NCBI GenBank assembly: GCA_902794035.1 | Contig: CADBFN010000015.1 | Span: 1 to 43,202 of the forward strand | Reading direction: 5' to 3' | DNA: 43,202 nucleotides | Source: an uncultured bacterium | Lineage (GTDB): Bacteria > Cyanobacteriota > Vampirovibrionia > Gastranaerophilales > Gastranaerophilaceae | Part shown: positions 30,898 through 40,553 of the stretch, one piece after another | How the letters are laid out: every line of letters starts with the position of its first letter | Position numbering within the stretch: position 1 is the stretch's first letter | Translations under genes and position numbers: made by a program | The notes under the pieces: model-generated | The model's input: only the letters and a program-made list of their open reading frames with translations | Databases searched by the model: none | Told to the model about the DNA's origin: nothing

Positions 30898-30970
30898 AAA
30901 CTTCCTTTTTGAACTACTCTTTTTAATATTACATTAAGCAATTTCGTATAAGCTTAATAATACTTCCATC

Positions 30971-31008
30971 TAAAAAAATTAAAGGGAGAATCAGGGTAGA
31001 GTTCTCCC
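30971..31008 (-). terminator. Terminator-like hairpin in the leader of the prophage operon
   Basis: On the minus strand GGGAGAA (31008-31002) pairs with TTCTCCC (30990-30984), followed by TTTAATTTTTTT (30983-30972). It lies 75-110 bases before the first prophage gene. If the operon promoter is to its right, this is an attenuator; if to its left, it insulates the operon. Confidence 0.55.
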
Positions 31009-31205
31009 CTCAAATTAATTAGAGTATTGGAATGTTAGGGTTAATATTAAAAATTTTGTAACTGAAGATTACATAGATTAGTATTAAATAATTTTTTAAA
31101 AATTAAAATTCCTCTTTTACGTCACTACTATTTAGCAGGATTGACAAGGAAATATGGCGTTATTTCTGAGGATTGCATTTTACCTGAAGCATTTGGATAT
31201 AACTC

Positions 31206-31234
31206 TTGTTACAATTTGTTACATCCCTTTTATA
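31206..31234 (+). promoter_or_regulatory. Promoter of the giant effector-like gene
   Basis: TTGTTA (31206-31211), 17-base spacer, TTTATA (31229-31234). A GGAAAGGA-type ribosome site lies before the ATG at 31297. Confidence 0.45.
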
Positions 31235-31296
31235 TATTTAAAGTTCTTGGGCAAAATAGCCGATAAACCATGTGTTAGCAACGGAAAGGATTACAT

Positions 31297-34200
31297 ATGT
31301 CAGTAAATGGTGTGGGCAAAAAAGTAAATATAAAACCATTACAGCAAGCTGACAGTAAGGACTTTAAAGGCGGTTTGCGTATTGACAAGTTTGGCGAAGG
31401 GGTAAGTGAAAAAGATAAAGCCATTTTTAAAGCAATGGATAAAAATAATGACGGCGTTGTTACTCAGGATGAATTAACCAAATTTTTTGCAGGGAATGAA
31501 AATAGTAAGGGTTTAGACAAAAATTCAAATGGCATTGTAACAAGACGTGAAGCTAAAAAATTTATAAAAAATAATCAGACATTAAGCGAATTACAAATTG
31601 ATAAAAAAGAACTTCTTGCTTTCCTGAGTAAAGCAGGACAAGCATCCGAAAATGTTAAAAGTTGTACTATTAATGATCAGGGACAAGTTGTAGTTACTTA
31701 TAATGACGGAAGTACTGATACAATTAGTCCGGATGCTTCAAGAATAAATGAATCAACAAATAGTGCAGGAGATAAAGTAACAACAACATTTGCACCAAAC
31801 GGTAAAAAATCATCTGAAGTTGTTGTCGGACCTTATGCTAATCAACTTGATGATTGTACAACTACTACATTATATGAGGCAGATGGAGAAACGGTTAAAA
31901 ATATTACCGTAACAGATTCTCAAAATCGAGTTATAAGCAAAACTGAAGGTAATACTGTTACTGATATCAGATATGGTGAACAAGGTACAGTATATGAAAG
32001 CGTATCTGTTGATGGAAAATTAACAAAAACAACAGTTAAAGATTCTGCTAATAATAAAACAACTGTAATTGAATATGATACAGCTGTTGGTGAAGATGGC
32101 GCACAATTACCAAAAACAAGAACTGAAACTACAGGTGATGAAGTAAAAACTTATACATTTGAAAATGGTGTAAAATCAACTTTAACAATAAAAAAAGGTA
32201 CAAAAACTGAAAATTATGAATACAATGAAGCAGGTACAGAAGCAAAACATGTATCAACAGATGTTGTTAAAGGCAATGGCATAATAGAACATCAGGCATT
32301 TAGCGAACAAAATGGCAAAAATGTTACAACAATAAGTATTGATGGTAAAAATCAATCTCAAAGCGTATTCGGTGCAAACGGAAAAGTTGCAAGAACAATT
32401 AAATACGCAGATGCTCCAAATGGCGAAAGAGCAACAGTTGTAGTCATTCAGGATCAGGAAAGCATTGCTGATATTTGTAATAAATTTGGCATGACCCAAG
32501 AAGAATTTGAAGCATTTAATAAAGGTAACAAAAATGGTTTAAATGGCAATGTTGGTGCAGAAGTTAATGTAAAAGGCGAACTGGAAGTTACCGATTCAAG
32601 ATTTGACGGCAGATTATCAAGTAAAGCTGCAGTAAAAGCTAAAAATAACAGAATATACAGAGAACAGCTGGCTGAGGCAAAATCAATCGCAAATCAAAGA
32701 CAAGAAACTGTAATGCTTATCAGTCGAGATAAAAATTATGGTGGCAGCTGGGAAAATGTTGCACGCGATTTGTATAAACAAGAAGGTAATACTCAATATT
32801 CAAAAATGGATTTAAAAGTTCGTGCTCAGCAATTGCAAAAATTAAATCCTGAAGTAAAGAAATTTGAATACGGAAGAACAGTTATCAGAGTCGCAATAGA
32901 TCCGGCATCTATGGAAAGCAACGATACAGTCAGAAAATTAAGTAATGGTTCTGATGCAACAATGGAATGGGTAATGGCTAAAGGCGGTGAAACACATGCC
33001 TGGAATATTGCTCTAAGAGCCTGCCAGCAGACAGAAAATGATGTTGCAAGACCTTTAACACCATTACAACAAGGTATCAGAGCTAAAAAGATTATAGAAT
33101 TAAATCCGGGTGTATTTGACAAAACCGGTAAAATGATTAATCCGCCTGCAAATGGGAAACTTAAAATTCCTGCAGGATATACGCAAGCATATAAGAAACG
33201 ACAGGCAGAACAAAAAGCAAAACTTGAAAACCAATATTATGTGGCTGCAGAACAAGTTTATAAATCAGCCGTTGATAAAACAGGTATGTCTGCAGTTTCT
33301 ACAATCAAAAAACAGCTCAATTCCGTAAATTCTGATCATATCGTTCAATTCTATGAATCCTATAATACTTATTTACAGGTAAGTAGAAGCAGTGAAGCCG
33401 GAGCCTGGGCTAAAGAACATGGTGTAGGCTATACTACAAAAGGTACTTTTGGTAATAAATGGATGAGATCTGATGATTCATCTATTTACGATACTATTTG
33501 TTCTGAAACAGGTATGGGTACTGTTGCAGGTAAACAACAAAGAAAAGATTTATGTAATGACATATTTGGCAGAATCGCTACCGCAGCTCAAAAAGCAGGT
33601 GTAAGTCAGGCTGATATCAACAATGCAAGAAATCGCTTTACATCTTCAATGAATGCAGAGTTTAATGGTAGTGGTACTGTTAATACAACTAAAATGGAAC
33701 AAGCTACAGACTGGTTAATCGGTAAGATTCACGAAGCTAAAACAGGTGCAGGTGCTATAGATACAAAAACTGCTCAGGATGCATTTAAATCACAATATGC
33801 ACAATCTGTCAATGGCGCTCAGGAATCATTTGATAAAAATATGGAAAATGTTACCTGGGTTGGTACATTTACTGCTTGGGCAGGCAATATCTTTGCAGAT
33901 AATACAACTGTCGGACAAATGGAAAACAAGTTAGGTCTTGCAAAAGGTTCTTTGGATAAATTAAACAAATGCAAGACTCAGGCAGAATTTAACACTACAT
34001 ATGAACAAATTTTTGGCGTTCCGTTCAATGCAAAAAATGTTGCAACCGTAATGAAATTGGAAGAAAATTTGCAAACTATTGCTCAGAATGAAGCTCAGGT
34101 TGAAGGCATAAATAAATCTTTCGCAACCATAAGCAGATCAAATTCACTTTCTGATTATGAAAATTGGGTTACTGCAGGTATAAAAAATCCTCAGGAAAAA

Positions 34201-37200
34201 GCTCAAACATTAGAAGCAATTTATTCTCAATTTGGCGGAGCAGATGATATCAGCAAATTATCCGAAGCTGCAAAGATGAATGCTATCAGAAAAGCTAAAG
34301 ATGCTGAAATCGCTGCAATACAAGCTGAAACTAAACAGTTAAAAGGCGGAAAAACCACAGAGCAGATCAGAGAAGATATTTCAACACTGGCAAGTGCTTC
34401 ATTTGGTCCTAATAACAATATAGCTAAAGAAGTTGAAAAATTTAACGGTAACATCAACAGAGCAGAAATGGTCGGAACGGTTGTAACAGAAATTGGTGTA
34501 ACTTTAATTCCTGTAGGCAGAGTTTTGAGTCTTGCAGGAAAAGGCGTAAGATTGGCTAATGGTGCATACAAAGCTTATAAAACAGGTAAAACCGTAAAAA
34601 CTGCTACAACAGCAGTTAAAGCTACAAAAGCTGCGACTACAACAGCAAAAACAACACAAGTAGCAGCAGATGTTTCTAATGCAACAGGCGGTATTACAAA
34701 CAGAGTTAAAAATGTTGTATCAGCAGCTTCAAAAGATCCTATTACCCGTCAATCAGCTCAGGCAGGTTTCAATTCGGGTGTTCTTGATTATTCAAAATAC
34801 GGAGATGCTGAACATGCAGTTGAACATGGTCTTGAAACTGCAGCTATGTTTGAAATCGGTGGAAGAGCAAGCAAATTCTCACAAAAATTATCAAGTGATT
34901 TAGAAATTTCATCTGCTGCGGGCAAATGGGCAGTAGAAGCAGGTGTAACAGGTACTGCTGATACAGCTGCAGCATTTGCTCAGACTACAATAATTAATGG
35001 TCAGGATTTATCAACCGAAGATGGTATGATGAACTTCGGTCTTGATGCCGCATTTGCAGCACTTGGTGCTCGTGGTACAAGAGTAAAACCTCAGGGTGCA
35101 AAATCTGACGGATTTAATTATGGAAATACATTCAAACATCAGGATAGCGCAGGTGCTGATCCAATAATTGCCCACAATAGTAATGTACATGTTAAAACTC
35201 AAAAAGGCATTGATAATATAAATGCTAAAACGGATGAATTAGTAAGAACTTCTACAGATGGGGCACAACTTGGCGGAGCTCATAATGAACTTGATGCACT
35301 TTCAAACAGAGCGGTAAGACGTTCTAATCAGGCAAAACTTGATAAAAAAGCAAGAACTTTATCGCCTGAAGAACAAGCAAAATATGATCAATCTGTAAAA
35401 CAACACCACAAAGAAGAAACAGAACATACTTTTGAACGTCATAATGAACTTTCAGAAGCTGATTTCCGTACAATCGGTAATTCCATAAAAGATGCAAAAA
35501 CTCCGAATGATTTAATTTCTTTGCGCAGAGATTTAAAACAAAAAGAATACTCTCATGGTGGTGTTACCGCTGAATATAAAGCACTTGAAGATCAGATAGA
35601 TAATAAACTGACTAATATGATAAGAAATGCCGGTGCTGATGATTTGGACAAAATAAGCAGACAACTTGCAGATATGAAATCACAGGTTCAAAATGATGCA
35701 AGATTGACAGGTTCACTTGAAAAACTAGGTAAAGAAATTGATACACGCAAGGCATTTTTAAAGGACCAAAAAGGTTCAGTTGAAGGAATTTTGAAAAATG
35801 AAAAAGGTTTTGCTGATGCAAACGAATTAGACAAAGTTGTAGATTATATCAAAACTCTTGATTCTGAAAAAGCATTACAGGACATAGATATTTTAAGACG
35901 TGGTAAAAAGATGACAGGTCAGCAGAAAAAAGTTTTGGATAATGCAATTGAAAGTAAAAAAGCTGAATTAGCACAAACCCAAAAAGAATCTCATACAAGA
36001 GAAGTAGCTGCTCCCGCACCAGCACAACCTGCAAAATTAACTAAACAAAATATTGAACAATTTGAAAAATTAGAATATCAGGAAGCATATAACCAACTTC
36101 GTGACAGAGGAATAAAGGTTAAAACTCAGAGACCTGACGGTACCAATGGAGGGACTTTAGTATTTGAAGATGGCGGACAACAATATACTTTAAGATTTGA
36201 TAAAGATGGTAAATCTGTTGGTAAAGCAGCCGGTATTGATGGTAAAACTGCAGATGTAGATGTATTCTATGCCGCTCAGAAAAAAACAGCAGCAGAGGTT
36301 CCTGCTCCAAAAGCAAAAACTGAACCATTAAAAACAGAAGTTCCGACACCTGTTAATTCTGCTGAACCAAATCCGGTAAAAAAATCTGCAAAGGAAACCT
36401 TAGAATCCGTTGAACCTGTGGCTGCAAAAGCTGAATCTAAAATTGAAACAGCAGTATATGATGCTTTAACTAATGAAACAGATATTTCAAAAACAATTAA
36501 AACATTATATCCGGACGTAACAGAAGCAGAGTTACAAGAGATTATTCGTTCTGTGGAAATTTTAAAAAATGAGAAAAATTTAAAATTAAAAGATATAGTT
36601 GCCGGTGATACAGATGTAAATTTAGATACTCAATTTTTTAATAAAATTCATGAAAAAACAAATAAATTAGAAATATCATATAATGATTATAAACAAAGAA
36701 TATCTAACGGTAAGCAAATTACAAATATGTCAGATTCAGAACTGACAGATTATTATAAAAAGCTTGTTCCATTTATCAATGATGATGAATTGGATTGCCT
36801 GATACAACAAGCTCACAGAATTCAGGAAGGCAAGCCGAGATATTTGGGAACTACACAAGAAAAAGATATTTTAGAATCTATTCATTGCAAGCAGTGGTTT
36901 GGCTTAAGATTAAAAGGCGTAAAACCAAATCGTGGTTTTAAAACATCTGCAGAATTCCCTAAAGCAGAAATAGAATTTAAAGATAGAACATTAACAACAT
37001 TTGAAGAGAATCAATTAAGACACTGGATTGATGATGGCAAAAACTGGGCTCTAGATGATGTCTATGATAATTTGAGTATTCCATTAAGCAATGATACATA
37101 TCTTTATAGAGGCGTAAGTACTCGTGGTGGAAGTTACAAAATGGAAACTGATTTTCTTAACACAATAAAAGAAGGTGCTATAATTGATAATTCAAATAAA

Positions 37201-37431
37201 TACATATCAACAGCTAAAGGTGTTGAATATGCGTCCAGTTACAGAAATGAAAGTTTTAAAGCCGGTCAGTCGTACTTGCTCAAAATAAAAGTACCGAAAG
37301 ATACACAGGTACTGGATATGCGTTTAAGTGATCCTAATTTCGATGAAATAGCTTTACAACCGCACAAATTAAAAGTAACCAAAATAGACTATAATAGTGG
37401 GGTTGTAGAATGTGAATATATGCCATTATAA
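31297..37431 (+). CDS. Giant multidomain protein: two EF-hands, LysM-like segments, C-terminal ADP-ribosyltransferase
   Basis: 2044 residues. Two canonical EF-hand loops: D48-x-N-x-D-G-x-V-T-x-x-E59 and D74-x-N-x-N-G-x-V-T-x-x-E85. Residues 115-375 are beta-rich repeats of a 'G..vt....dg' type. A LysM-like domain lies at about 380-425 ('VVVIQDQESIADICNKFGM'), with further LysM-like stretches around 485-540 and 555-630. Residues 650-1050 are helical. Residues 1060-1260 are Gly/Ala-rich and hydrophobic ('EIGVTLIPVGRVLSLAGKGV'), a possible translocation domain. Coiled-coil and Pro/Ala-rich linkers follow. The last 110 residues match the ADP-ribosyltransferase exoenzyme fold: 'YLYRGVS' (R1938), 'KYISTAKG' (S1971-T1972), 'SYLLKIKVPK' and 'NFDEIALQPHKLKV' (E2017). 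The canonical ExE pair reads F-D-E here, so target class is uncertain. There is no signal peptide. It is probably a secreted or surface effector against host or competitor cells; no immunity gene is recognisable next to it. Confidence 0.8.
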   Translation: MSVNGVGKKVNIKPLQQADSKDFKGGLRIDKFGEGVSEKDKAIFKAMDKNNDGVVTQDELTKFFAGNENSKGLDKNSNGIVTRREAKKFIKNNQTLSELQIDKKELLAFLSKAGQASENVKSCTINDQGQVVVTYNDGSTDTISPDASRINESTNSAGDKVTTTFAPNGKKSSEVVVGPYANQLDDCTTTTLYEADGETVKNITVTDSQNRVISKTEGNTVTDIRYGEQGTVYESVSVDGKLTKTTVKDSANNKTTVIEYDTAVGEDGAQLPKTRTETTGDEVKTYTFENGVKSTLTIKKGTKTENYEYNEAGTEAKHVSTDVVKGNGIIEHQAFSEQNGKNVTTISIDGKNQSQSVFGANGKVARTIKYADAPNGERATVVVIQDQESIADICNKFGMTQEEFEAFNKGNKNGLNGNVGAEVNVKGELEVTDSRFDGRLSSKAAVKAKNNRIYREQLAEAKSIANQRQETVMLISRDKNYGGSWENVARDLYKQEGNTQYSKMDLKVRAQQLQKLNPEVKKFEYGRTVIRVAIDPASMESNDTVRKLSNGSDATMEWVMAKGGETHAWNIALRACQQTENDVARPLTPLQQGIRAKKIIELNPGVFDKTGKMINPPANGKLKIPAGYTQAYKKRQAEQKAKLENQYYVAAEQVYKSAVDKTGMSAVSTIKKQLNSVNSDHIVQFYESYNTYLQVSRSSEAGAWAKEHGVGYTTKGTFGNKWMRSDDSSIYDTICSETGMGTVAGKQQRKDLCNDIFGRIATAAQKAGVSQADINNARNRFTSSMNAEFNGSGTVNTTKMEQATDWLIGKIHEAKTGAGAIDTKTAQDAFKSQYAQSVNGAQESFDKNMENVTWVGTFTAWAGNIFADNTTVGQMENKLGLAKGSLDKLNKCKTQAEFNTTYEQIFGVPFNAKNVATVMKLEENLQTIAQNEAQVEGINKSFATISRSNSLSDYENWVTAGIKNPQEKAQTLEAIYSQFGGADDISKLSEAAKMNAIRKAKDAEIAAIQAETKQLKGGKTTEQIREDISTLASASFGPNNNIAKEVEKFNGNINRAEMVGTVVTEIGVTLIPVGRVLSLAGKGVRLANGAYKAYKTGKTVKTATTAVKATKAATTTAKTTQVAADVSNATGGITNRVKNVVSAASKDPITRQSAQAGFNSGVLDYSKYGDAEHAVEHGLETAAMFEIGGRASKFSQKLSSDLEISSAAGKWAVEAGVTGTADTAAAFAQTTIINGQDLSTEDGMMNFGLDAAFAALGARGTRVKPQGAKSDGFNYGNTFKHQDSAGADPIIAHNSNVHVKTQKGIDNINAKTDELVRTSTDGAQLGGAHNELDALSNRAVRRSNQAKLDKKARTLSPEEQAKYDQSVKQHHKEETEHTFERHNELSEADFRTIGNSIKDAKTPNDLISLRRDLKQKEYSHGGVTAEYKALEDQIDNKLTNMIRNAGADDLDKISRQLADMKSQVQNDARLTGSLEKLGKEIDTRKAFLKDQKGSVEGILKNEKGFADANELDKVVDYIKTLDSEKALQDIDILRRGKKMTGQQKKVLDNAIESKKAELAQTQKESHTREVAAPAPAQPAKLTKQNIEQFEKLEYQEAYNQLRDRGIKVKTQRPDGTNGGTLVFEDGGQQYTLRFDKDGKSVGKAAGIDGKTADVDVFYAAQKKTAAEVPAPKAKTEPLKTEVPTPVNSAEPNPVKKSAKETLESVEPVAAKAESKIETAVYDALTNETDISKTIKTLYPDVTEAELQEIIRSVEILKNEKNLKLKDIVAGDTDVNLDTQFFNKIHEKTNKLEISYNDYKQRISNGKQITNMSDSELTDYYKKLVPFINDDELDCLIQQAHRIQEGKPRYLGTTQEKDILESIHCKQWFGLRLKGVKPNRGFKTSAEFPKAEIEFKDRTLTTFEENQLRHWIDDGKNWALDDVYDNLSIPLSNDTYLYRGVSTRGGSYKMETDFLNTIKEGAIIDNSNKYISTAKGVEYASSYRNESFKAGQSYLLKIKVPKDTQVLDMRLSDPNFDEIALQPHKLKVTKIDYNSGVVECEYMPL

Positions 37432-37453
37432 ACATTACTAATCATATACGAAG

Positions 37454-37487
37454 AAATCAGGTTGGGTTTTGTCTAACCTGATTTTTT
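37454..37487 (+). terminator. Terminator of the giant effector-like gene
   Basis: aaatcaggtt (37454-37463) pairs perfectly with aacctgattt (37475-37484), followed by a T run. Confidence 0.9.
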
Positions 37488-37493
37488 AATAAT

Positions 37494-37522
37494 TTGAAAT
37501 TTAGGCTAATAAATAATATAAT
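37494..37522 (+). promoter_or_regulatory. Promoter of the O-acetylation cluster
   Basis: TTGAAA (37494-37499), 17-base spacer, TATAAT (37517-37522): near-consensus. The leader is about 30 bases; no clear ribosome site precedes the ATG at 37559. Confidence 0.65.
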
Positions 37523-37558
37523 TGGTTTAAGTTATAGCATTTAGTGTAACAAAATTCT

Positions 37559-39034
37559 ATGAATAAAAAAAAATCGATTTATATAATATTATTTGCTCTT
37601 ATAATTACTTTACTTTGTAATGGCATATATTTATATACGAATTTTCCATATTTATTAACAAGATATAAAAACAATCATTTTGGGTATCCCATTACTGATT
37701 TTAATTTTTATAATTCTTATTTTGATAGTGTTTATAATGGAATTATTCTGTGGGATAAATTAGTTATTGTATTAATAATCAGTTTTTTTATTGTATATAT
37801 TTATTCAAAATATTTGGCAAAAAAAATTGATATTAAAAATTATAGTAATGCAAAATCTGAAGATAAAATTTTTATAATAATTTTTTTGATATTTTTATTA
37901 TTGCCAATGTCAAGATTTGATTATAGAAAATATGCCCTGTTTGAAAACAGAAAATTGGCAAAATTTCCGAAAATTGTTAAATATGCTGAGTTAAATAAAG
38001 ATTATTTCAAAGAGTTTAGTAAATATGTTGAGGACAGATTTTTTACAAGATCATTGTTAATTAGTATATATAAAGAAGTTATTTATAATTGTGCAGTAAG
38101 ATTTCCGCATGGTAACAGGAGGTTTGTTGATAAGAAAACCAAATGGCTTACACGTTATTATACTCCTCCTGTCTATAAAATAAAATTAAAAGATAATTAT
38201 TATAAATTTGTTGTTGATATAAAAAATAATCTCAGAGCTTTTAATGATTATTGTAATAAAAATAATATAAAATTTTATGTCCTTATTTTCCCTGAAAAAG
38301 CTTCAATTTATCATCCTTATTCAGTAAAAAATTATAATGATGATGGTATTAAAGAATTTATAAAAACAATAAATTCTAATAATGATCTTAATATAATTTT
38401 TCCCATAGATGAACTTCAGAAAGCATCTAAAGGTAAAGAATTATTGTTTTACAAAACTGATCATCATCTTACTAATGATGGAATTTATATTGGTTATAAA
38501 TCACTAATGTATGAGGTGCAAAAAGATTTTCCGGATGTAAAAATATTGAATAAAAATGATTTTGTAATCTTGCGAAATCGTTTAGTAAAAAATGGTTTAT
38601 ATGGTAATTATTTATTAGGAGAAGTTTGTAGCGGTGCGAATTTAACTAAAATGCAATGTCAAAAACATTTAGATAATGAATATGCTTATTATTTTCATAA
38701 AGATAATGTGCACTTAAAATCTAAAATATTACCGTTACAAAATAATATTGTCCGAGTTTATGAATACAATTCAGCTCCAAAATATAAAGCTTTATTTATG
38801 GGAAATTCCATTGTTGATGCAATGCCCGTGTTTACTGCATATACTTTTAGTGATGTTTATAATTTACGGCTGAATTCTGCATATGCGGGCAGAAGAATTG
38901 GAAAATATGAAGAACAATACAAAATTTTAAAAAATTATCAAAATTTTATTGAAAAATCCAAACCGGATATGATTATTTTTGTTATGGGTTATGACGTTGT
39001 CAAATATTTGGTTCATGTGATGGATTTGGAGTAA
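37559..39034 (+). CDS. AlgX/AlgJ-like (SGNH-type) polysaccharide O-acetylation protein, copy 1
   Basis: A 491-residue protein with an N-terminal membrane anchor (residues 7-29), two more hydrophobic segments (about 65-88 and 100-115) and a large extracytoplasmic domain. 'FYKTDHHLTNDG' supplies D301 and H303 (the DxH motif of the AlgX/AlgJ/DHHW family) and 'LFMGNSIVDAM' supplies the nucleophile S417. These three residues form the SGNH-type acetyl-transfer triad. 'FENRKLAKFPKI' is the conserved 'EnR.la..P' entry of the family. The partner is the AlgI-type acyltransferase downstream, which passes acetyl groups across the membrane; this protein would place them on a surface polysaccharide. It is a paralogue of the protein at 40554-42086. 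Confidence 0.8.
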   Translation: MNKKKSIYIILFALIITLLCNGIYLYTNFPYLLTRYKNNHFGYPITDFNFYNSYFDSVYNGIILWDKLVIVLIISFFIVYIYSKYLAKKIDIKNYSNAKSEDKIFIIIFLIFLLLPMSRFDYRKYALFENRKLAKFPKIVKYAELNKDYFKEFSKYVEDRFFTRSLLISIYKEVIYNCAVRFPHGNRRFVDKKTKWLTRYYTPPVYKIKLKDNYYKFVVDIKNNLRAFNDYCNKNNIKFYVLIFPEKASIYHPYSVKNYNDDGIKEFIKTINSNNDLNIIFPIDELQKASKGKELLFYKTDHHLTNDGIYIGYKSLMYEVQKDFPDVKILNKNDFVILRNRLVKNGLYGNYLLGEVCSGANLTKMQCQKHLDNEYAYYFHKDNVHLKSKILPLQNNIVRVYEYNSAPKYKALFMGNSIVDAMPVFTAYTFSDVYNLRLNSAYAGRRIGKYEEQYKILKNYQNFIEKSKPDMIIFVMGYDVVKYLVHVMDLE

Positions 39035-39074
39035 TTTATAAAATTTGTTTTAAATCTTATAGAAATATGAAAAA

Positions 39075-39103
39075 TTGGTATATTATTTTGAAACTGTTAT
39101 AAT
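39075..39103 (+). promoter_or_regulatory. Promoter of the AlgI-type gene
   Basis: TTGGTA (39075-39080), 17-base spacer, TATAAT (39098-39103). With the AAGGAGAG ribosome site before 39141, this suggests stronger or separate expression of the acyltransferase. Confidence 0.6.
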
Positions 39104-39140
39104 ATTAAATATTTATTGAATATTCTTTAAGGAGAGTGTA

Positions 39141-40550
39141 ATGCTTTTTTCATCCATAACATTTATATTTTTGTTTTTACCTGTACTATTATTTCTTTGT
39201 CTTATAACAAAACAAAAATACCACAATATAATACTTTTGCTTGCCAGTATATTATTTTATGCGTTCGGAGAACCAAAATATGTTCTGATTATGCTTTCTA
39301 TTATTTTAATAAGTTATATCGGAACCTTATTGATAGATAAATTCAGGAATTTTAAAAAACCGCTTTTATTTCTGACAATATTGTCGAATTTATCTTTTCT
39401 TATATATTTTAAATATTTTAATTTTATTATAGAAAATTTTAATTCTTTGAATATTTATCATATTGACATAGTAAAAATTGTAATGCCTATAGGAATATCT
39501 TTTTATACATTTCAGGCTTTAAGTTATGTGATTGATGTTTACAGAGAAGAAGTAAAAGTTCAGAAAAATTTGTATAAACTTGCATTGTATATTTGCCTGT
39601 TCCCGCAATTGGTTGCAGGTCCTATTATAAAATATCATGATATTTCTGATGCAATTGATTCAAGAGAAATAAATTTTGATTCCGTAAATATAGGTGTAAA
39701 AAGATTTATTATTGGTTTATCAAAGAAAATGTTAATAGCAAATACTCTTGGATTGATAGCTGATAAAATATTTGAACAGCCTGTAACTGCTTTGCCGCAT
39801 TTGGTAAGCTGGCTTGGGGCATTTGCATATACATTTCAATTATATTTTGATTTTTCAGGATATTCAGATATGGCAATCGGTTTAGGGCTAATATTTGGAT
39901 TCAGGTTTATGGAAAACTTCAATTATCCGTATATATCAAAATCTATAACCGAATTTTGGAGAAGATGGCATATATCATTATCAACTTGGTTTAAACAGTA
40001 TGTTTATATCCCTTTGGGGGGTAACAAAGGTACAAAATTGGCAACGGTAAGGAATTTGGGAATTGTTTTTTTACTGACAGGTATCTGGCATGGTGCAGCC
40101 TGGACTTTTATTGTCTGGGGTATTTGGCATGGAATGTTTATAATAATTGAAAAATTATTAAATATAAAAGAAATTGACGAAAAATGTACAAAAATTTGGC
40201 AGATTGTTTTGCGGCATATATATTGTATTTTAGTTTTTACTATCGGTTGGGTTATTTTCAGAAGTCCTGATTTGCATTATGCAATAAACTATATAGGTAA
40301 TATGCTTGGATTAGTTTCTATAAACGAAAAGAATATTGTTTATGATATGACATATTATATTGATGTTTATGAAGTTATCATGTTTGTTGCCGCAATATTG
40401 TGTTCTGTACCGATATTTAAGAATATACTTCAACCCAAAAGTACATTTAAGAATATTTGTTTAAATATCTGGTTATTGATGTTATTTATATTATCTGTGT
40501 CAGCAATAGCTATGAATACATATAATCCGTTTATTTATTTCAGGTTCTAA
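39141..40550 (+). CDS. MBOAT-family O-acyltransferase (AlgI type)
   Basis: A 469-residue multi-pass membrane protein of AlgI type. 'MLFSSITFIFLFLPVLLFLC' is the characteristic start ('mlF.s..FlflFlPv'). 'MPIGISFYTFQALSYVIDVY' followed by 'LYICLFPQLVAGPII' and 'YFDFSGYSDMAIGLGLIFGF' are signature lines. 'EFWRRWHISLSTWFKQYVYI' followed by 'PLGG' gives the first conserved His, and 'LTGIWHGAAWTFIVWGIWHG' contains the catalytic His of MBOAT enzymes. It moves acetyl groups from a cytoplasmic donor across the membrane for O-acetylation of an exported polysaccharide. It sits between the two AlgX/AlgJ-like paralogues, 3 bases before the second. Confidence 0.93.
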   Translation: MLFSSITFIFLFLPVLLFLCLITKQKYHNIILLLASILFYAFGEPKYVLIMLSIILISYIGTLLIDKFRNFKKPLLFLTILSNLSFLIYFKYFNFIIENFNSLNIYHIDIVKIVMPIGISFYTFQALSYVIDVYREEVKVQKNLYKLALYICLFPQLVAGPIIKYHDISDAIDSREINFDSVNIGVKRFIIGLSKKMLIANTLGLIADKIFEQPVTALPHLVSWLGAFAYTFQLYFDFSGYSDMAIGLGLIFGFRFMENFNYPYISKSITEFWRRWHISLSTWFKQYVYIPLGGNKGTKLATVRNLGIVFLLTGIWHGAAWTFIVWGIWHGMFIIIEKLLNIKEIDEKCTKIWQIVLRHIYCILVFTIGWVIFRSPDLHYAINYIGNMLGLVSINEKNIVYDMTYYIDVYEVIMFVAAILCSVPIFKNILQPKSTFKNICLNIWLLMLFILSVSAIAMNTYNPFIYFRF

Positions 40551-40553
40551 ATC

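Larger units (their letters stand above)
30898..31296. other. Divergent intergenic region between prophage operon and the giant effector gene
   Basis: 399 bases without a gene. It contains a minus-strand terminator-like hairpin (30971-31008), AT-rich sequence with several possible promoter boxes, and the plus-strand promoter at 31206-31234. No tRNA, att repeat or riboswitch was recognised. The right border of the prophage-derived segment probably lies here. Confidence 0.6.

Noticed and set aside
19442-31010. Attachment-site direct repeats or a tRNA target bounding the prophage-derived segment
   Set aside because: I saw no tRNA gene and no shared repeat between the sequence after aroC and the sequence right of 30897 by eye; a computed self-alignment would be needed.
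37559-39034. Gene following the ADP-ribosyltransferase protein as its immunity protein
   Set aside because: A strong terminator and a separate consensus promoter lie between them, and the protein is clearly an AlgX/AlgJ-like O-acetylation factor.
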